Shown: positions 36,122 through 44,822 of the stretch, piece after piece
Layout of the letters: each line of letters starts with the position of its first letter
How positions within the stretch are numbered: position 1 is the stretch's first letter
NCBI GenBank assembly: GCA_029547185.1
Contig: JAKPPU010000046.1
Location: forward strand, 124,001 to 188,000
Direction of reading: 5' to 3'
DNA from: Deltaproteobacteria bacterium
Lineage (GTDB): Bacteria > Desulfobacterota > Desulfomonilia > UBA1062
Length of the DNA stretch: 64,000 nucleotides
Notes under the pieces: model-generated
Database searches by the model: none
The model's input: the letters and a program-made list of their open reading frames with translations, nothing else
Told to the model about the DNA's origin: nothing
Position numbers and translations under genes: made by a program

Positions 36122-36976
36122 ATGAATCTTCCAGTTGTTCAACACCATAACGTGTCGGAGCTGATCAGCCGTTTCGAGACATTCCCTGTCTTGAGCAAGG
36201 AGGAAGAGTACGACCTCGCGGTCAGGCTGAAGGATTATAATGATATCGATGCCGCCCACCGGCTCGTCACCTCGAACTTGCGCAACGTGGTCCGCATAGC
36301 CATGGATTATATAGGCTACGGACTGCCGTTGGAGGATATTGTTCAGGAAGGCACCATCGGCTTGATGGTCGCGGTGAAAAAGTTTGATCCCCGCAAGGGA
36401 AACCGGCTCATGACTTACGCCATCTGGTGGATCAAGGCCATGATTCATGACTACATCCTGAGATTCTTCTCCCAGGTCAAGCTCGGTACGACCAAGCTCC
36501 AGAAGAGGCTGTTCTACGGCCTCAACAAGCTCTCCGCCGAAGAAGAAGTGGTGGACGGAAACCTCAATGAACGATCGAAGGCCATCTCTGCACGCCTCGA
36601 TGCCGACCCTCAGCAGGTGGAGGAAATCATTACGAGGCTGACATACCGCGACCAGTCCCTCGATACCCCTCTGGCAGAAGACAGCGATGCGAGCTTTATG
36701 GACCTCCTGGCCGATGGAGGCTCCAACCCCGAAGACCGGGTCATGGAAAACGAGAGGGAAAAGTACGTAAAGGGCCAGATAGAACAGGCATTGTCGAACC
36801 TGTCGGACAGAGAGCAGGAGATCGCCAGGCAGAGGCTCATGGCGGAGCATCCCCAGACCCTGGAAGACCTCGGCAGGCAGTACAACATCTCCAAAGAGCG
36901 CATCCGGCAGATTGAGAACAACGTGAAAACCAAGCTCAGGAAGGCCCTCGAGGGCGAGATGGACGCAGTAATCTGA
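36122..36976 (+). CDS. rpoH: RNA polymerase sigma-32 (heat-shock) factor
   Basis: A 284-residue group-3-like sigma factor of the RpoH family. Region 2 reads LVTSNLRNVVRIAMDYIGYG, EDIVQEGTIGLMVAVKKFDP and the -10-binding LMTYAIWWIKAMIHDYI. The RpoH box is present in the form QKRLFYGLNKL. Region 4 has SNLSDREQEIARQRLMAEHP and the helix-turn-helix TLEDLGRQYNISKERIRQIE. Start ATG 36122 behind AAGGAG. A small heat-shock protein gene follows after 16 bp, so the two form a heat-shock operon. Confidence 0.95.
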   Translation: MNLPVVQHHNVSELISRFETFPVLSKEEEYDLAVRLKDYNDIDAAHRLVTSNLRNVVRIAMDYIGYGLPLEDIVQEGTIGLMVAVKKFDPRKGNRLMTYAIWWIKAMIHDYILRFFSQVKLGTTKLQKRLFYGLNKLSAEEEVVDGNLNERSKAISARLDADPQQVEEIITRLTYRDQSLDTPLAEDSDASFMDLLADGGSNPEDRVMENEREKYVKGQIEQALSNLSDREQEIARQRLMAEHPQTLEDLGRQYNISKERIRQIENNVKTKLRKALEGEMDAVI

Positions 36977-36992
36977 TTCAATGCGGGGATAG

Positions 36993-37436
36993 ATGATGAC
37001 CCGTCAGAGGAGACACCTGTTACGAGACATCTTCGACCTGCAGGACAGGATGAACAGGGTATTTGAAGAGAGCTTGCGTGATACGGGGCTTTCGAGGATG
37101 CCCGGCCACTGCAACCCGCCGATCGACGTGTTCGAGGACGATGACGCGCTGTACATACGGGCCGAGCTTCCCGGGGTGAGACGTGAGGATATCGTTCTCG
37201 ATTTCTCCGAAGGCGTGGTCACGATCAGCGGGAAAAAACCCTACACTCACGATAATCAGAACGAGAGCTATCACATGATCGAACGGCAGTACGGGTCTTT
37301 CAGGAGATCGTTGAGCGTCTCTCACCTGGTGGACAGCAAGGCCGTCCGTGCCAGGATGGAGGCCGGGGTGCTCGAGATCGTTCTCCCCAAGCTCCATGAC
37401 GGCAGGGTCCGCAGGGTTCCCATCATCGAGAAGTGA
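36993..37436 (+). CDS. Small heat-shock protein, Hsp20/alpha-crystallin family
   Basis: A 147-residue holdase chaperone. The alpha-crystallin domain (about 42-135) shows PPIDVFEDDDALYIRAELPG, DIVLDFSEGVVTISG and the late element ARMEAGVLEIVLPK (A-x-x-x-n-G-V-L motif). The N-terminal arm is RQRRHLLRDIFDLQDRMNRV. The C-terminal end has a short VPIIEK, a version of the I-x-I tail. It lies 16 bp downstream of rpoH; its 3' end overlaps rsmG by 14 bp on the other strand. Confidence 0.93.
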   Translation: MMTRQRRHLLRDIFDLQDRMNRVFEESLRDTGLSRMPGHCNPPIDVFEDDDALYIRAELPGVRREDIVLDFSEGVVTISGKKPYTHDNQNESYHMIERQYGSFRRSLSVSHLVDSKAVRARMEAGVLEIVLPKLHDGRVRRVPIIEK

Positions 37437-37971
37437 TCCTATAGACATCCAGGCTGAGGCGTCCGCTCCCCTGACCCTTCGAGAAGTGTTCCTGCCTCTC
37501 GAATCCCGGATGGACGATCGGCTCGGGAGTTCCTGCCTCGAAATAATATAAGCATCCGGGCGTGGATACGACCCTCATGACCGCCTCCGCCAGCGTCTCC
37601 TTTGGAGAGAATGCCCGTGACATCACTGCAGGGAACGGCTGCACGGATTCTTTGAGCGGGTCCGCCTCGATCACCCTGATGCCCTGAAGCTTGAGCGCAT
37701 CGATGACGTGCCTCAGAAAGTCGCATTTCTTCCGGCTTCGCTCTATCAGAGCCACTTCGAAGGAGGGATTCATGACCTTGTAGGGGATCGAGAGGAGCCC
37801 CGATCCTGCCCCCAGGTCTGCTATCTGCGGCTCCGGGATGTGCTCGAGGAGGCTCATGGTTTGTCTCACTCCGGCCTCGAGATCCTTTTCCAGGGCGCTG
37901 CTCACAAGGTGGAGCCTCCTGTTGTACCTCTTCACCTCGAGGACCCATGCGCCGATCTTGTCGTCCATCAT
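37423..37971 (-). CDS. rsmG: 16S rRNA (guanine527-N7)-methyltransferase RsmG
   Basis: Methylates G527 of 16S rRNA. The core motifs are present: IADLGAGSGLLSIPYKVMNP (SAM motif I), LIERSRKKCDFLRHV, and MSRAFSPKETLAE. From ATG 37971, overlapping the mnmE stop as ATGA, the protein has 182 residues, somewhat shorter than the usual 205-215 at the N-terminus; an upstream in-frame ATG at 38049 would lie inside mnmE. Last gene of the rpmH-rnpA-yidD-yidC-jag-mnmE-rsmG run. It converges on hsp20. Confidence 0.92.
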   Translation of the reverse strand: MMDDKIGAWVLEVKRYNRRLHLVSSALEKDLEAGVRQTMSLLEHIPEPQIADLGAGSGLLSIPYKVMNPSFEVALIERSRKKCDFLRHVIDALKLQGIRVIEADPLKESVQPFPAVMSRAFSPKETLAEAVMRVVSTPGCLYYFEAGTPEPIVHPGFERQEHFSKGQGSGRLSLDVYRITSR

Positions 37972-39281
37972 TTCCCCACGCAGAACTTCGAGAAGATATC
38001 GTCGAGCATATCCTGCGATATCCCTTCTCCGCTCATCTCCCGGATGCATTGAAGCGCGCCCGTGAGATCGATGGCCAGGGCGTCCGGCGTCATATTGTCG
38101 CCGGCTGCCTGCCGGCAGTTGAGGAGGTGCTCCCGCGCCTTTTCGAGAAGGTGGACATGCCTCTCAAGGAACACGTGGGGAGAGCCCCCGGAATAGAGGC
38201 TTGCCATCCTGTCCATGAGGTCCCCTATCCCTTCTTTGTACTTGGCCGAAACCCATACGGCATCACCATCCGTGCCCCTGGGGACGTCTCCGGTAATGAG
38301 GTCGGCCTTGTTCATGACCACGATCGTCCGTTCCCCCAGGCTCAGCCACTGCTCTTCTTCAGGGGTCAGTCCTTTCACGGCATCCACGACATAAATCACG
38401 AGATGTGAGCTTTTGAGGGCCTCGACGGTCTTCTCGACGCCGAGCCTCTCGGGGCCTGACGAGGTCTCGCGGACGCCAGCCGTATCATGGAAAATGAAGT
38501 CCATTCCCGAGATGGTTATCTGCTCCCGAAGAATGTCCCTGGTCGTACCGCTTTCCTGATGGACGATCGCCCGGTCGCACCCGAGGATGGCGTTGAAGAG
38601 CGACGATTTCCCGGCATTGGGAAGCCCTGCTATGGTGGTGATAATTCCGGAATAAAGATGCGACGCCATCTGTGCGCCCTCAAGGAGGGCATCGAACCGG
38701 CAGATCAGGGGCTCAAGGGCATCGGCGACAGACACGTTTTCAACCTCGACCTCTTCGATGATGAACGATGCCTCGATCTCGGAGAGGATTCCGACGAGCT
38801 CCTGCTCGATCTCCCTGACCTGGCGGGACAGGTCACCGGCAAGCACCCTGCTCGCCATCTCGATGCCCGCGGTGCTTTTTGCGCCCACGAGCGCGCCTAC
38901 GGCCTCTGCCTGGGCAAGATCCATCTTGCCGTTGATGTAGGCCCTTTTCGTGAACTCGCCCCGCTCAGCGATGCGTGCGAGGCCGGTGTGATGGATGGCT
39001 GCGAGGACCTCGTTCACGAGCAGGGGATTTCCGTGGCAGCTTATCTCTGCCACGTCTTCGCCGGTGTACGACCGGGGTGCAGGGTGGAACACCACCATGG
39101 CCCTCTCGATGATCCGGCCTTCTCTGTCCCGGATCGGGGAAGGCTTCTGGACATGGGCAGGCCAGGTTTTCTGCGGGGTGATCAGCCCGAGAATATCGAG
39201 CGTCTCACCGCCGCTGATCCTTATGACGCTGATGCCTCCATGCCCTCTGGGCGTGGATTCGGCATAGATGGTGTCCGTTAC
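37968..39281 (-). CDS. mnmE: tRNA modification GTPase MnmE, with no canonical start codon
   Basis: With MnmG it makes the cmnm5-type modification at U34 of certain tRNAs. The frame encodes the complete family sequence: N-terminal TDTIYAESTPRGHGGISVIR, then APRSYTGEDVAEISCHGNPL, the G domain with GLPNAGKSSLFNAIL, DTAGVRET and NKAD, and the obligatory C-terminal FCVGK. The ATG at 39098 would delete about 60 conserved residues. Yet between jag and that point the frame has no ATG, GTG or TTG. At the expected position is GTA (39281-39279), overlapping the jag stop as GTAA; a GAGGAAGG site lies about 10 nt upstream. An ATC codon lies 3 nt earlier. I placed the start at the GTA. A sequencing change, a lost GTG, or non-canonical initiation are the options. 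Confidence 0.9.
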   Translation of the reverse strand, partial: VTDTIYAESTPRGHGGISVIRISGGETLDILGLITPQKTWPAHVQKPSPIRDREGRIIERAMVVFHPAPRSYTGEDVAEISCHGNPLLVNEVLAAIHHTGLARIAERGEFTKRAYINGKMDLAQAEAVGALVGAKSTAGIEMASRVLAGDLSRQVREIEQELVGILSEIEASFIIEEVEVENVSVADALEPLICRFDALLEGAQMASHLYSGIITTIAGLPNAGKSSLFNAILGCDRAIVHQESGTTRDILREQITISGMDFIFHDTAGVRETSSGPERLGVEKTVEALKSSHLVIYVVDAVKGLTPEEEQWLSLGERTIVVMNKADLITGDVPRGTDGDAVWVSAKYKEGIGDLMDRMASLYSGGSPHVFLERHVHLLEKAREHLLNCRQAAGDNMTPDALAIDLTGALQCIREMSGEGISQDMLDDIFSKFCVGK

Positions 39282-40021
39282 GATTTCGATGCCTTCCTCG
39301 GGAGGATGACGACCTTCTTGTAAACACCCTCTCCAATGCTCTTGGTATTGACCCGGGAATCGTTTTTCAGGGTGAGGTGGATGATGCGTCTGTCATAGGG
39401 ATTCATCTTCTCGAGAGAAACGGATTGACCTGTCCGTTTGACCTTTTGCCCGATCTTGATCGCCATGGACCGCAGGTGGCTTACATGCCTCTCCCTGTAT
39501 CCTTCGGTGTCGATGGTGACATAGAGGGGCTCCTCCCGGTTCTTGTTCAGGATGCGGTTGGTGATGAACTGCAGAGAATCGATGGTCTGCCCGCGCTTGC
39601 CGATGAGCAGCCCTGATCCGTCACCTGCCACCTCAATGAAATCATCGTCCCGGATTCTAACCTCCGAGGGCATGTTCATGAGGGCGAGGATTTCGGAGAC
39701 GATCTTCCGTGCCTCTTCGAGGGACTCCCGGGGGATGCGCTGCTGCCTCGGGGGAGCCTCCTGGGCCTCTGCGGGAGGCTGCGGCGCGGGGGCCTTTTCT
39801 TCCTGAATCTTCTCATTCTGCTGAAGGGGTTCCCTGCTCTTGACGGCCGGACGTGCAAGTATTTTTGCAGCCTTTGAGCCTACGAGGCCGAACAGGCCTT
39901 TGGACCCTTCCGAGACAACCTTAATATCGAGACTTTCGAAATCCGATCGGAATGCTCTCATTGCCGCGACGATCGCTTCGTCGACGGTCTTTGCTTCAAA
40001 TTCCCTGTAATCCTCTTCCAT
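39278..40021 (-). CDS. jag: KhpB/Jag RNA-binding protein (SpoIIIJ-associated)
   Basis: A 247-residue RNA-binding protein. Jag-N domain 1-55 (EFEAKTVDEAIVAAMRAFRS; GLFGLVGSKAAKI), an Ala/Pro/Glu-rich linker to about 100, a KH domain with GLLIGKRGQTIDSLQFITNR (about 136-155), and a C-terminal R3H domain (MNPYDRRIIHLTLKND). In many bacteria it sits next to yidC and affects cell division and envelope gene expression. It follows yidC by 13 bp; its TAA stop overlaps the mnmE beginning. Confidence 0.94.
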   Translation of the reverse strand: MEEDYREFEAKTVDEAIVAAMRAFRSDFESLDIKVVSEGSKGLFGLVGSKAAKILARPAVKSREPLQQNEKIQEEKAPAPQPPAEAQEAPPRQQRIPRESLEEARKIVSEILALMNMPSEVRIRDDDFIEVAGDGSGLLIGKRGQTIDSLQFITNRILNKNREEPLYVTIDTEGYRERHVSHLRSMAIKIGQKVKRTGQSVSLEKMNPYDRRIIHLTLKNDSRVNTKSIGEGVYKKVVILPRKASKS

Positions 40022-40034
40022 GTCTTTGCGTCTC

Positions 40035-41624
40035 CTATGTGTGTTTCCTATTGATATACGCTTGCTGAATGATCGAGAGAATGTTGCTCACGAGCCAGTA
40101 GATAACGAGGCCGGAGGGGAAATTCAAAAAGAGGAAGGTAAAGAAAACCGGCATGATGAGCATGATCTTCTGCTGGGTGGCGTCCCCGGGTGCGGGTGAC
40201 ATCTTCTGCAGGACGAACTGGCTGGCACCCATGAGGACCGGCGTGATGTAGTACGGGTCCGGTGCGGAGAGGTCGGGCAGCCAGGTGCCGACGATGTGGA
40301 ACGGCGTATGGCGGAGCTCGATGGCGGCATAGAATACCTTGTAGAGCGCAAACAGGATCGGTATCTGGAGAAGCATGGGCAGGCATCCGCCCATGGGGTT
40401 GATCTTGTGCTCGGAGTAGAGCTTCATCATCTCCTGGTTGAGCTTCTGCTTATCATCCTTGTACTTTGACTGAATCTCCTTCATGAGGGGCTGGATCTTC
40501 TGGAGCTCCTTCATGGACTTGAAGCTCTTGAGCGTCAGGGGATAGAGGATGATCTTGATGATGATGGTCAGGACGATGATGGTCAGGCCGTAGCTTTTTA
40601 TGTATTTGTACAGCCAGTCCATCGCCGCGAGGAGCGGCTTGGCGATGATGTCGAAGAACCCGAAATTGAGGGCCTTGTTCAGGTTGTAATCCGCAGCCTT
40701 CAGGATTTTCAGCTCCTTCGGGCCCATGAACAGGAGATAATCCTTTTCCATGCTCCTTCCGGGCTCGACGCGCATCGTACCGACGTTGTACACCAGCCTG
40801 ACGATCTTCCCGTCGACGCGCCTGATGGTGAGTGTGGTCTGCGGAGCGGCTTTGGGAATCACTGTCCTGATGAAGTATTTATCCTCAGTGCCGAACCACT
40901 GGATTTTTCCCGGAAAATCCCGATAGACGCCGACCTTGTCCACCTTGGATATCTTGAACTCTTCCAGATGCTTGTCCTCGAGGAGCACGGGCCCCTCGAA
41001 GGCGTAGCCTTTTGTCTTTTCTCCCAGAGGATATATGCCATCCATGTAGAGGTGCATGCCGGCCGACAGAGGGCTGGCCGTCCTGTTCTCCACCACGACC
41101 TTGTATCCCAGGATATACGTCTGCGGGTCGATGCTGTAGATCTTTCTGAGGACGATGCCCTCACCGAGCTGCGCGGAAAAGACGACCTGCCGGGGAATGT
41201 TGTCCGGGCCCGTCTGCTCGGTCCCTGACATCTCATAGATGAAGGATGCATCACCAAACGTGTTGCTGAGGTCCACGAGCGGCATTGGGGTGTGGATGAC
41301 ATCGACCATCTTCGAGTTCGGGTCCATGGTTTCCTTGTAGCGCTTCAGCTGGAGGGAGGTCAGTGCCCCGCCGGCAGAGCTCCAGGTCGCCCGGTAGAGG
41401 GGAGTGTCCACGGTGAAGGTTTTTATCTGGCTGGGCGTCTGCGGCACAGCCGTCTGCTTGGGGATCTGGACCGGGGGCAGCTGCTTGGGCTGCTGGACAG
41501 GCATCTGCCGCTCTACAGCAGGCTTGGGCGGCTGTTGTTTGGTGTTCGGAGATACGAAGAAGTAATCCCATATCACAAGGATGACGAGTGATATGACAAC
41601 GGCGATCAGGGTTCTTTTTTCCAT
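40035..41624 (-). CDS. yidC: Membrane protein insertase YidC
   Basis: Inserts and folds inner-membrane proteins, alone or with SecYEG. The 529-residue Gram-negative form has an N-terminal membrane helix (ISLVILVIWDYFFV), a large periplasmic beta domain (about 60-330) and the conserved five-helix core (TIIVLTIIIKIILYPLTLKS; PMGGCLPMLLQIPILFALYK; GDATQQKIMLIMPVFFTF). The positive pocket residue is in KIILYPL. The Pro/Gln-rich linker (about 30-65) is low complexity. Start ATG 41624. It lies between yidD and jag. Confidence 0.96.
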   Translation of the reverse strand: MEKRTLIAVVISLVILVIWDYFFVSPNTKQQPPKPAVERQMPVQQPKQLPPVQIPKQTAVPQTPSQIKTFTVDTPLYRATWSSAGGALTSLQLKRYKETMDPNSKMVDVIHTPMPLVDLSNTFGDASFIYEMSGTEQTGPDNIPRQVVFSAQLGEGIVLRKIYSIDPQTYILGYKVVVENRTASPLSAGMHLYMDGIYPLGEKTKGYAFEGPVLLEDKHLEEFKISKVDKVGVYRDFPGKIQWFGTEDKYFIRTVIPKAAPQTTLTIRRVDGKIVRLVYNVGTMRVEPGRSMEKDYLLFMGPKELKILKAADYNLNKALNFGFFDIIAKPLLAAMDWLYKYIKSYGLTIIVLTIIIKIILYPLTLKSFKSMKELQKIQPLMKEIQSKYKDDKQKLNQEMMKLYSEHKINPMGGCLPMLLQIPILFALYKVFYAAIELRHTPFHIVGTWLPDLSAPDPYYITPVLMGASQFVLQKMSPAPGDATQQKIMLIMPVFFTFLFLNFPSGLVIYWLVSNILSIIQQAYINRKHT

Positions 41625-41647
41625 AGAATCAGATCTCCTTGGATGAA

Positions 41648-41857
41648 CTAGACAGGGTCATAGCCGCCTGGATGAAAAGGATGGCACTTCATCACCCGCA
41701 GAGACGCCTTCAGGGTGCCTTTCACGGCTCCATACGTCTGAATCGCTTCTATGGCATAATCCGAGCAGGTCGGCCAGAATCTGCAGGAGTTGGGGAGAAA
41801 GGGAGAGATGGCCTTCTGGTAGCACCGGATCATGATCACGAGCAGCCTTGCTACCAC
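41648..41857 (-). CDS. yidD: Membrane protein insertion efficiency factor YidD
   Basis: A small peripheral membrane protein that helps YidC-dependent insertion. The motif [20 protein letters not shown] and the following [16 protein letters not shown] define the family, ending [12 protein letters not shown] 41857 gives the usual 69-residue form and overlaps the rnpA stop by 7 bp; a GTG at 41908 would make 86 residues with an atypical N-terminus. The ribosome site is weak, so coupling to rnpA is likely. Confidence 0.9.
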   Translation of the reverse strand: MVARLLVIMIRCYQKAISPFLPNSCRFWPTCSDYAIEAIQTYGAVKGTLKASLRVMKCHPFHPGGYDPV

Positions 41858-42198
41858 GCCCGTGAACCCAAAGCGTCGCGTATTTCCTGATACAGTATCT
41901 GGTAGCACGTATTTTGATCCTGTTTTCTCGCTATGAGGACGATGTCGTACCCAGGTGGGAAGATCTCTTTATGCCTACGATATATTTCCCGCAAGAGCCT
42001 CTTGATTCTGTTTCTTTTAACAGCGGTCCCAATCCTTTTACTCACGGTAACGCCAATACGACTGCATTGCATTGAATTGGGAGCAGCGAGGATGATCACA
42101 TGCCCGGTAACGAACCGGCGAACCTTTGTGGCCTCTACCCGCAAGAAATCGCTTCTTTTCCTCAGCCGCTCCTGCTTCGGGAATTTCTCGTCTGACAT
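41851..42198 (-). CDS. rnpA: Ribonuclease P protein component
   Basis: The protein subunit of RNase P, which matures the 5' ends of tRNAs. The 115-residue basic protein has the N-terminal [11 protein letters not shown] element and the diagnostic RNR motif ([20 protein letters not shown]). Its ATG at 42198 shares one base with the rpmH stop (TAATG). Standard gene order downstream of rpmH. Confidence 0.95.
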   Translation of the reverse strand: MSDEKFPKQERLRKRSDFLRVEATKVRRFVTGHVIILAAPNSMQCSRIGVTVSKRIGTAVKRNRIKRLLREIYRRHKEIFPPGYDIVLIARKQDQNTCYQILYQEIRDALGSRAW

Positions 42199-42332
42199 TA
42201 TACAGCCAAACGCTTACGTCCCTTGGCCCTCCTCGCATTGATAACAGCTCTGCCGCCTTTCGTGCGCATGCGGACGAGAAAACCGTGTGTACGCTTGCGC
42301 CTGGTATTATGGGGTTGAAATGTCCGCTTCAT
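42198..42332 (-). CDS. rpmH: 50S ribosomal protein L34
   Basis: A 44-residue ribosomal protein on the minus strand, ATG 42332-42330 to TAA 42200-42198. The sequence is unmistakable: [20 protein letters not shown], then [20 protein letters not shown]. It heads the rnpA-yidD-yidC-jag-mnmE-rsmG operon. A consensus -35 TTGACA lies on the minus strand at 42394-42389, but no clean -10 follows at standard spacing. dnaA, often upstream, is not found here; pgeF takes its place. Confidence 0.97.
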   Translation of the reverse strand: MKRTFQPHNTRRKRTHGFLVRMRTKGGRAVINARRAKGRKRLAV

Positions 42333-42508
42333 CAAATACCTCGATCTTCTAATTTAGGGGCATAGTAATGACATACCATATTCATGCTTGTCAAGCGGCA
42401 AAAGGCAAATCGCATCGGCAAGATAAGATATATATGGCTCTTTTGTCCCACCTATATTAAACTCCCTCTCTTGTCATCTGAAATGGTTTTCTGTATAAGC
42501 CTGTTGCC

Positions 42509-43177
42509 ATGAAAGGGATTTTCTGCACGCGGGAGGTGAGCGAGGGGATCGACGGGAAGGCGCACTCCGTGCTCTCGATGCTTAACTCTGCCCTGAGCGG
42601 ATGCAGCGTCTACTGCCTGGACCAGGTCCATTCGGACCGGATCGTGCTTGCCCAGGACTTATCCTTGGGCGATATCCCGGAGGCGGACGCCATCATCTCC
42701 CGCAATCCGGACGACGTGCTCTGCGTGAGGACCGCCGACTGCGTTCCCGTCCTTGCCTGGTCGGAAGAGGCCCGTCTCATCGCCGCCATACATGCAGGAT
42801 GGAGGGGACTTGCCTTGCAGATTGTGGAAAAGACCATCCGTGCCATGAAGGCCATGGGCGGAAGAGATATCCATGCGAGCATCGGGCCTGCCATCGGCAG
42901 GTGCTGCTACGAGGTCAAGACCGATGTGATCGATGCCCTCGGGGTGGAGCCCGAGACCGACGGGGAGGGATCGCTGTTCGTGGACCTTCCCAAGGTGGCG
43001 GCATCCCAGCTCGAGAAAGCAGGACTCAAGCCCCATGCAATCGACATGAAGGCGCTGTGCACCTCGTGCAATAAGGATCGCTTCTTCTCCTTTCGAAGAC
43101 AGGGAGACAAGGCGGGCAGAAATATCTCAGCCATTGGAGGAAAATCGTGGTCGTTGCCGGGCTTACAGGTGGGATAG
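42509..43177 (+). CDS. pgeF: YfiH/PgeF family polyphenol oxidase / peptidoglycan editing factor
   Basis: A 222-residue cytosolic protein of the YfiH family, active as purine nucleoside phosphorylase/laccase-type enzyme in some homologues and as a peptidoglycan editing factor in E. coli. It has the conserved HSDR, VRTADCVPVLAWS, AAIHAGWRGLALQIV and ASIGPAIGRCCYEV motifs that carry the Zn/Cu-type His and Cys ligands. Start ATG 42509. Its 3' end overlaps coaE by 31 bp, so the two are co-expressed. Confidence 0.93.
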   Translation: MKGIFCTREVSEGIDGKAHSVLSMLNSALSGCSVYCLDQVHSDRIVLAQDLSLGDIPEADAIISRNPDDVLCVRTADCVPVLAWSEEARLIAAIHAGWRGLALQIVEKTIRAMKAMGGRDIHASIGPAIGRCCYEVKTDVIDALGVEPETDGEGSLFVDLPKVAASQLEKAGLKPHAIDMKALCTSCNKDRFFSFRRQGDKAGRNISAIGGKSWSLPGLQVG

Positions 43178-43749
43178 CAACGGGGAAATCGACGGTTGCT
43201 ACGCTTCTGGAATCTTTCGGGGCCGTGGTCCTCGATGCGGACAAGATCGCCCGGGAGGTGGTGGAGAAGGGCACGCCGGCGTGGCAGAAGATACGGGAGC
43301 ATTTCGGCAGTGAGGTCTTCAATGAGGACGGGACGATCAACCGGGAGTATCTGGGCTCGATCATCTTCAGCGACCGGAAAAAGAAAGAGCTCCTCAACAG
43401 CCTCGTGCATCCGGCCGTGTTCGAGGTGATGGCGGAGCGCCTGCGTATGCTCCAGGCGAGGGGAGACGGCACCGTAGTGATCTGCGACGTGCCCTTGCTC
43501 ATAGAGACAGGGATGGAGCGTGATTTCAGCGAGGTGATCCTGGCCTATGTGCCGGAAGAGCTTCAGATAGAGCGGCTCATGTCCCGGGACAGGATATCGA
43601 GGGAGGAAGCCCTGAAAAAGATCCGCTCTCAGATGCCCATCGAAGAGAAGCGGAAATACGCGACCATCATCATCGATAACAGCGGATCGATCGAAGAAAC
43701 TTCAAAGAGGACCCTCGAGGTATACAAATACCTGAAGGGAAAGGCTTAA
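43147..43749 (+). CDS. coaE: Dephospho-CoA kinase
   Basis: Last step of coenzyme A synthesis: phosphorylates the 3'-OH of dephospho-CoA. The 200-residue protein has the P-loop GLTGGIATGKST (5-16), the DADKIAREVV motif and ICDVPLLIETG. Start GTG 43147 is preceded by GGAGG; it lies inside the end of pgeF. Complements coaBC at 7539. Confidence 0.96.
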   Translation: MVVAGLTGGIATGKSTVATLLESFGAVVLDADKIAREVVEKGTPAWQKIREHFGSEVFNEDGTINREYLGSIIFSDRKKKELLNSLVHPAVFEVMAERLRMLQARGDGTVVICDVPLLIETGMERDFSEVILAYVPEELQIERLMSRDRISREEALKKIRSQMPIEEKRKYATIIIDNSGSIEETSKRTLEVYKYLKGKA

Positions 43750-43791
43750 AGGCTGTCCAAGGTCGGAGCCCGGCTGAACGTTTCCTGCACT

Positions 43792-44700
43792 TCACCGGGG
43801 ATAAAGCTTTCTGGAGAGAAGATCATCCAGTTCGTCCTGTACGCCGCGGGGTTCCTTCTGCGCCTCGATGCGTGCAAGGACCCTGTCCACAGGGACGCGG
43901 GTCAGGGCAGGGGCGGAGCCCGGTCCGTCTTGTTTCCGCTTACTGTCCTTCATCGTATCGGGGTCGTTCTTCTCATTCATTCCGTTGCGGATGAGGGACT
44001 CGAGCTGGCTGGCCTCCAGGAAGTCCGGATTGATGCCGGCGCACTTTTGCACCCATTGCAGGGCAAATTCCCAGTCTCTCGCGTCGTAGTAGAGGCGGGC
44101 GATATTGAAATAGAGGTGTTCGTCACCGGGTGAAATCTCGAGGGCCTTCAGGTAGTTGGAAAGCGCTTCCTCGGCCATTCCCGCTTTTCGAAGCTCGATA
44201 CCGAACTCGTTGAAGATGTGCTTGTTTTCCTCTTCGAATATCGCCTTGACCTGAGAGAGCTTCCGGAACACGCTCTTTGCCTTTTCGGTCTGCCCCATCT
44301 CCATGTAGAGTGTGCCGATGCCGAAATTGGCCCTGATGCTCGCGGGGTCTATCTTGAGCGCCGAGGTGTATTCCCACTCGGCAGAGTTGAGCTCTTTGCG
44401 GGAGCGATGTCTTTCAGCCAGGGCAATGTGCTTGTCATGCTCGCGCTCTTCTTTGGTTTTTACCCTATAATTGGGTTCTAAGGTGTACTTGTTCAGGAAT
44501 TCCTCATACGGTACCTTCGTGACGATACCGATGGGCTGGCCTTCGTTCCCCAGGAAGCTCACCTCGACGGTCCCGTCGTCGAGCTGCTCGGCAAGGCAGT
44601 AATTCTTCACCATCTGCGTCCTCTGGGTATTGCCTGTGCCCAGGGTTATCATGGTTTCTTCGCAGAATACGCCGTTGAGCTTTTTGGAATAGTTACCCAT
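43792..44700 (-). CDS. TPR-repeat protein
   Basis: A 302-residue soluble protein. The first 75 residues form a small beta-rich domain (VEVSFLGNEGQPIGIVTKVP). Residues about 95-235 are TPR repeats (AEWEYTSALKIDPASIRANF; FNEFGIELRKAGMAEEALSN; HLYFNIARLYYDARDWEFAL). The charged tail (about 240-302) ends RGVQDELDDLLSRKLYPR. Divergent from proC. Function unknown; a scaffold role is the usual inference for such proteins. Confidence 0.85.
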   Translation of the reverse strand: MGNYSKKLNGVFCEETMITLGTGNTQRTQMVKNYCLAEQLDDGTVEVSFLGNEGQPIGIVTKVPYEEFLNKYTLEPNYRVKTKEEREHDKHIALAERHRSRKELNSAEWEYTSALKIDPASIRANFGIGTLYMEMGQTEKAKSVFRKLSQVKAIFEEENKHIFNEFGIELRKAGMAEEALSNYLKALEISPGDEHLYFNIARLYYDARDWEFALQWVQKCAGINPDFLEASQLESLIRNGMNEKNDPDTMKDSKRKQDGPGSAPALTRVPVDRVLARIEAQKEPRGVQDELDDLLSRKLYPR

Positions 44701-44822
44701 GAATTTTCTATCGGAAGGCGATTTTCAAAAATTTAAGCATATTTTGATAAACAAGGAATGTTGACGAAAAGCAGGCAAGTATGGCAAGCCAGATATATCG
44801 GGCTTATACGAGGAGGACTTTC

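Noticed and set aside
42333-42508. Replication origin next to rpmH
   Set aside because: Gene order suggests the area, but I found no cluster of TTATCCACA-like DnaA boxes and no dnaA or dnaN; only a poor TTATACAGA match.
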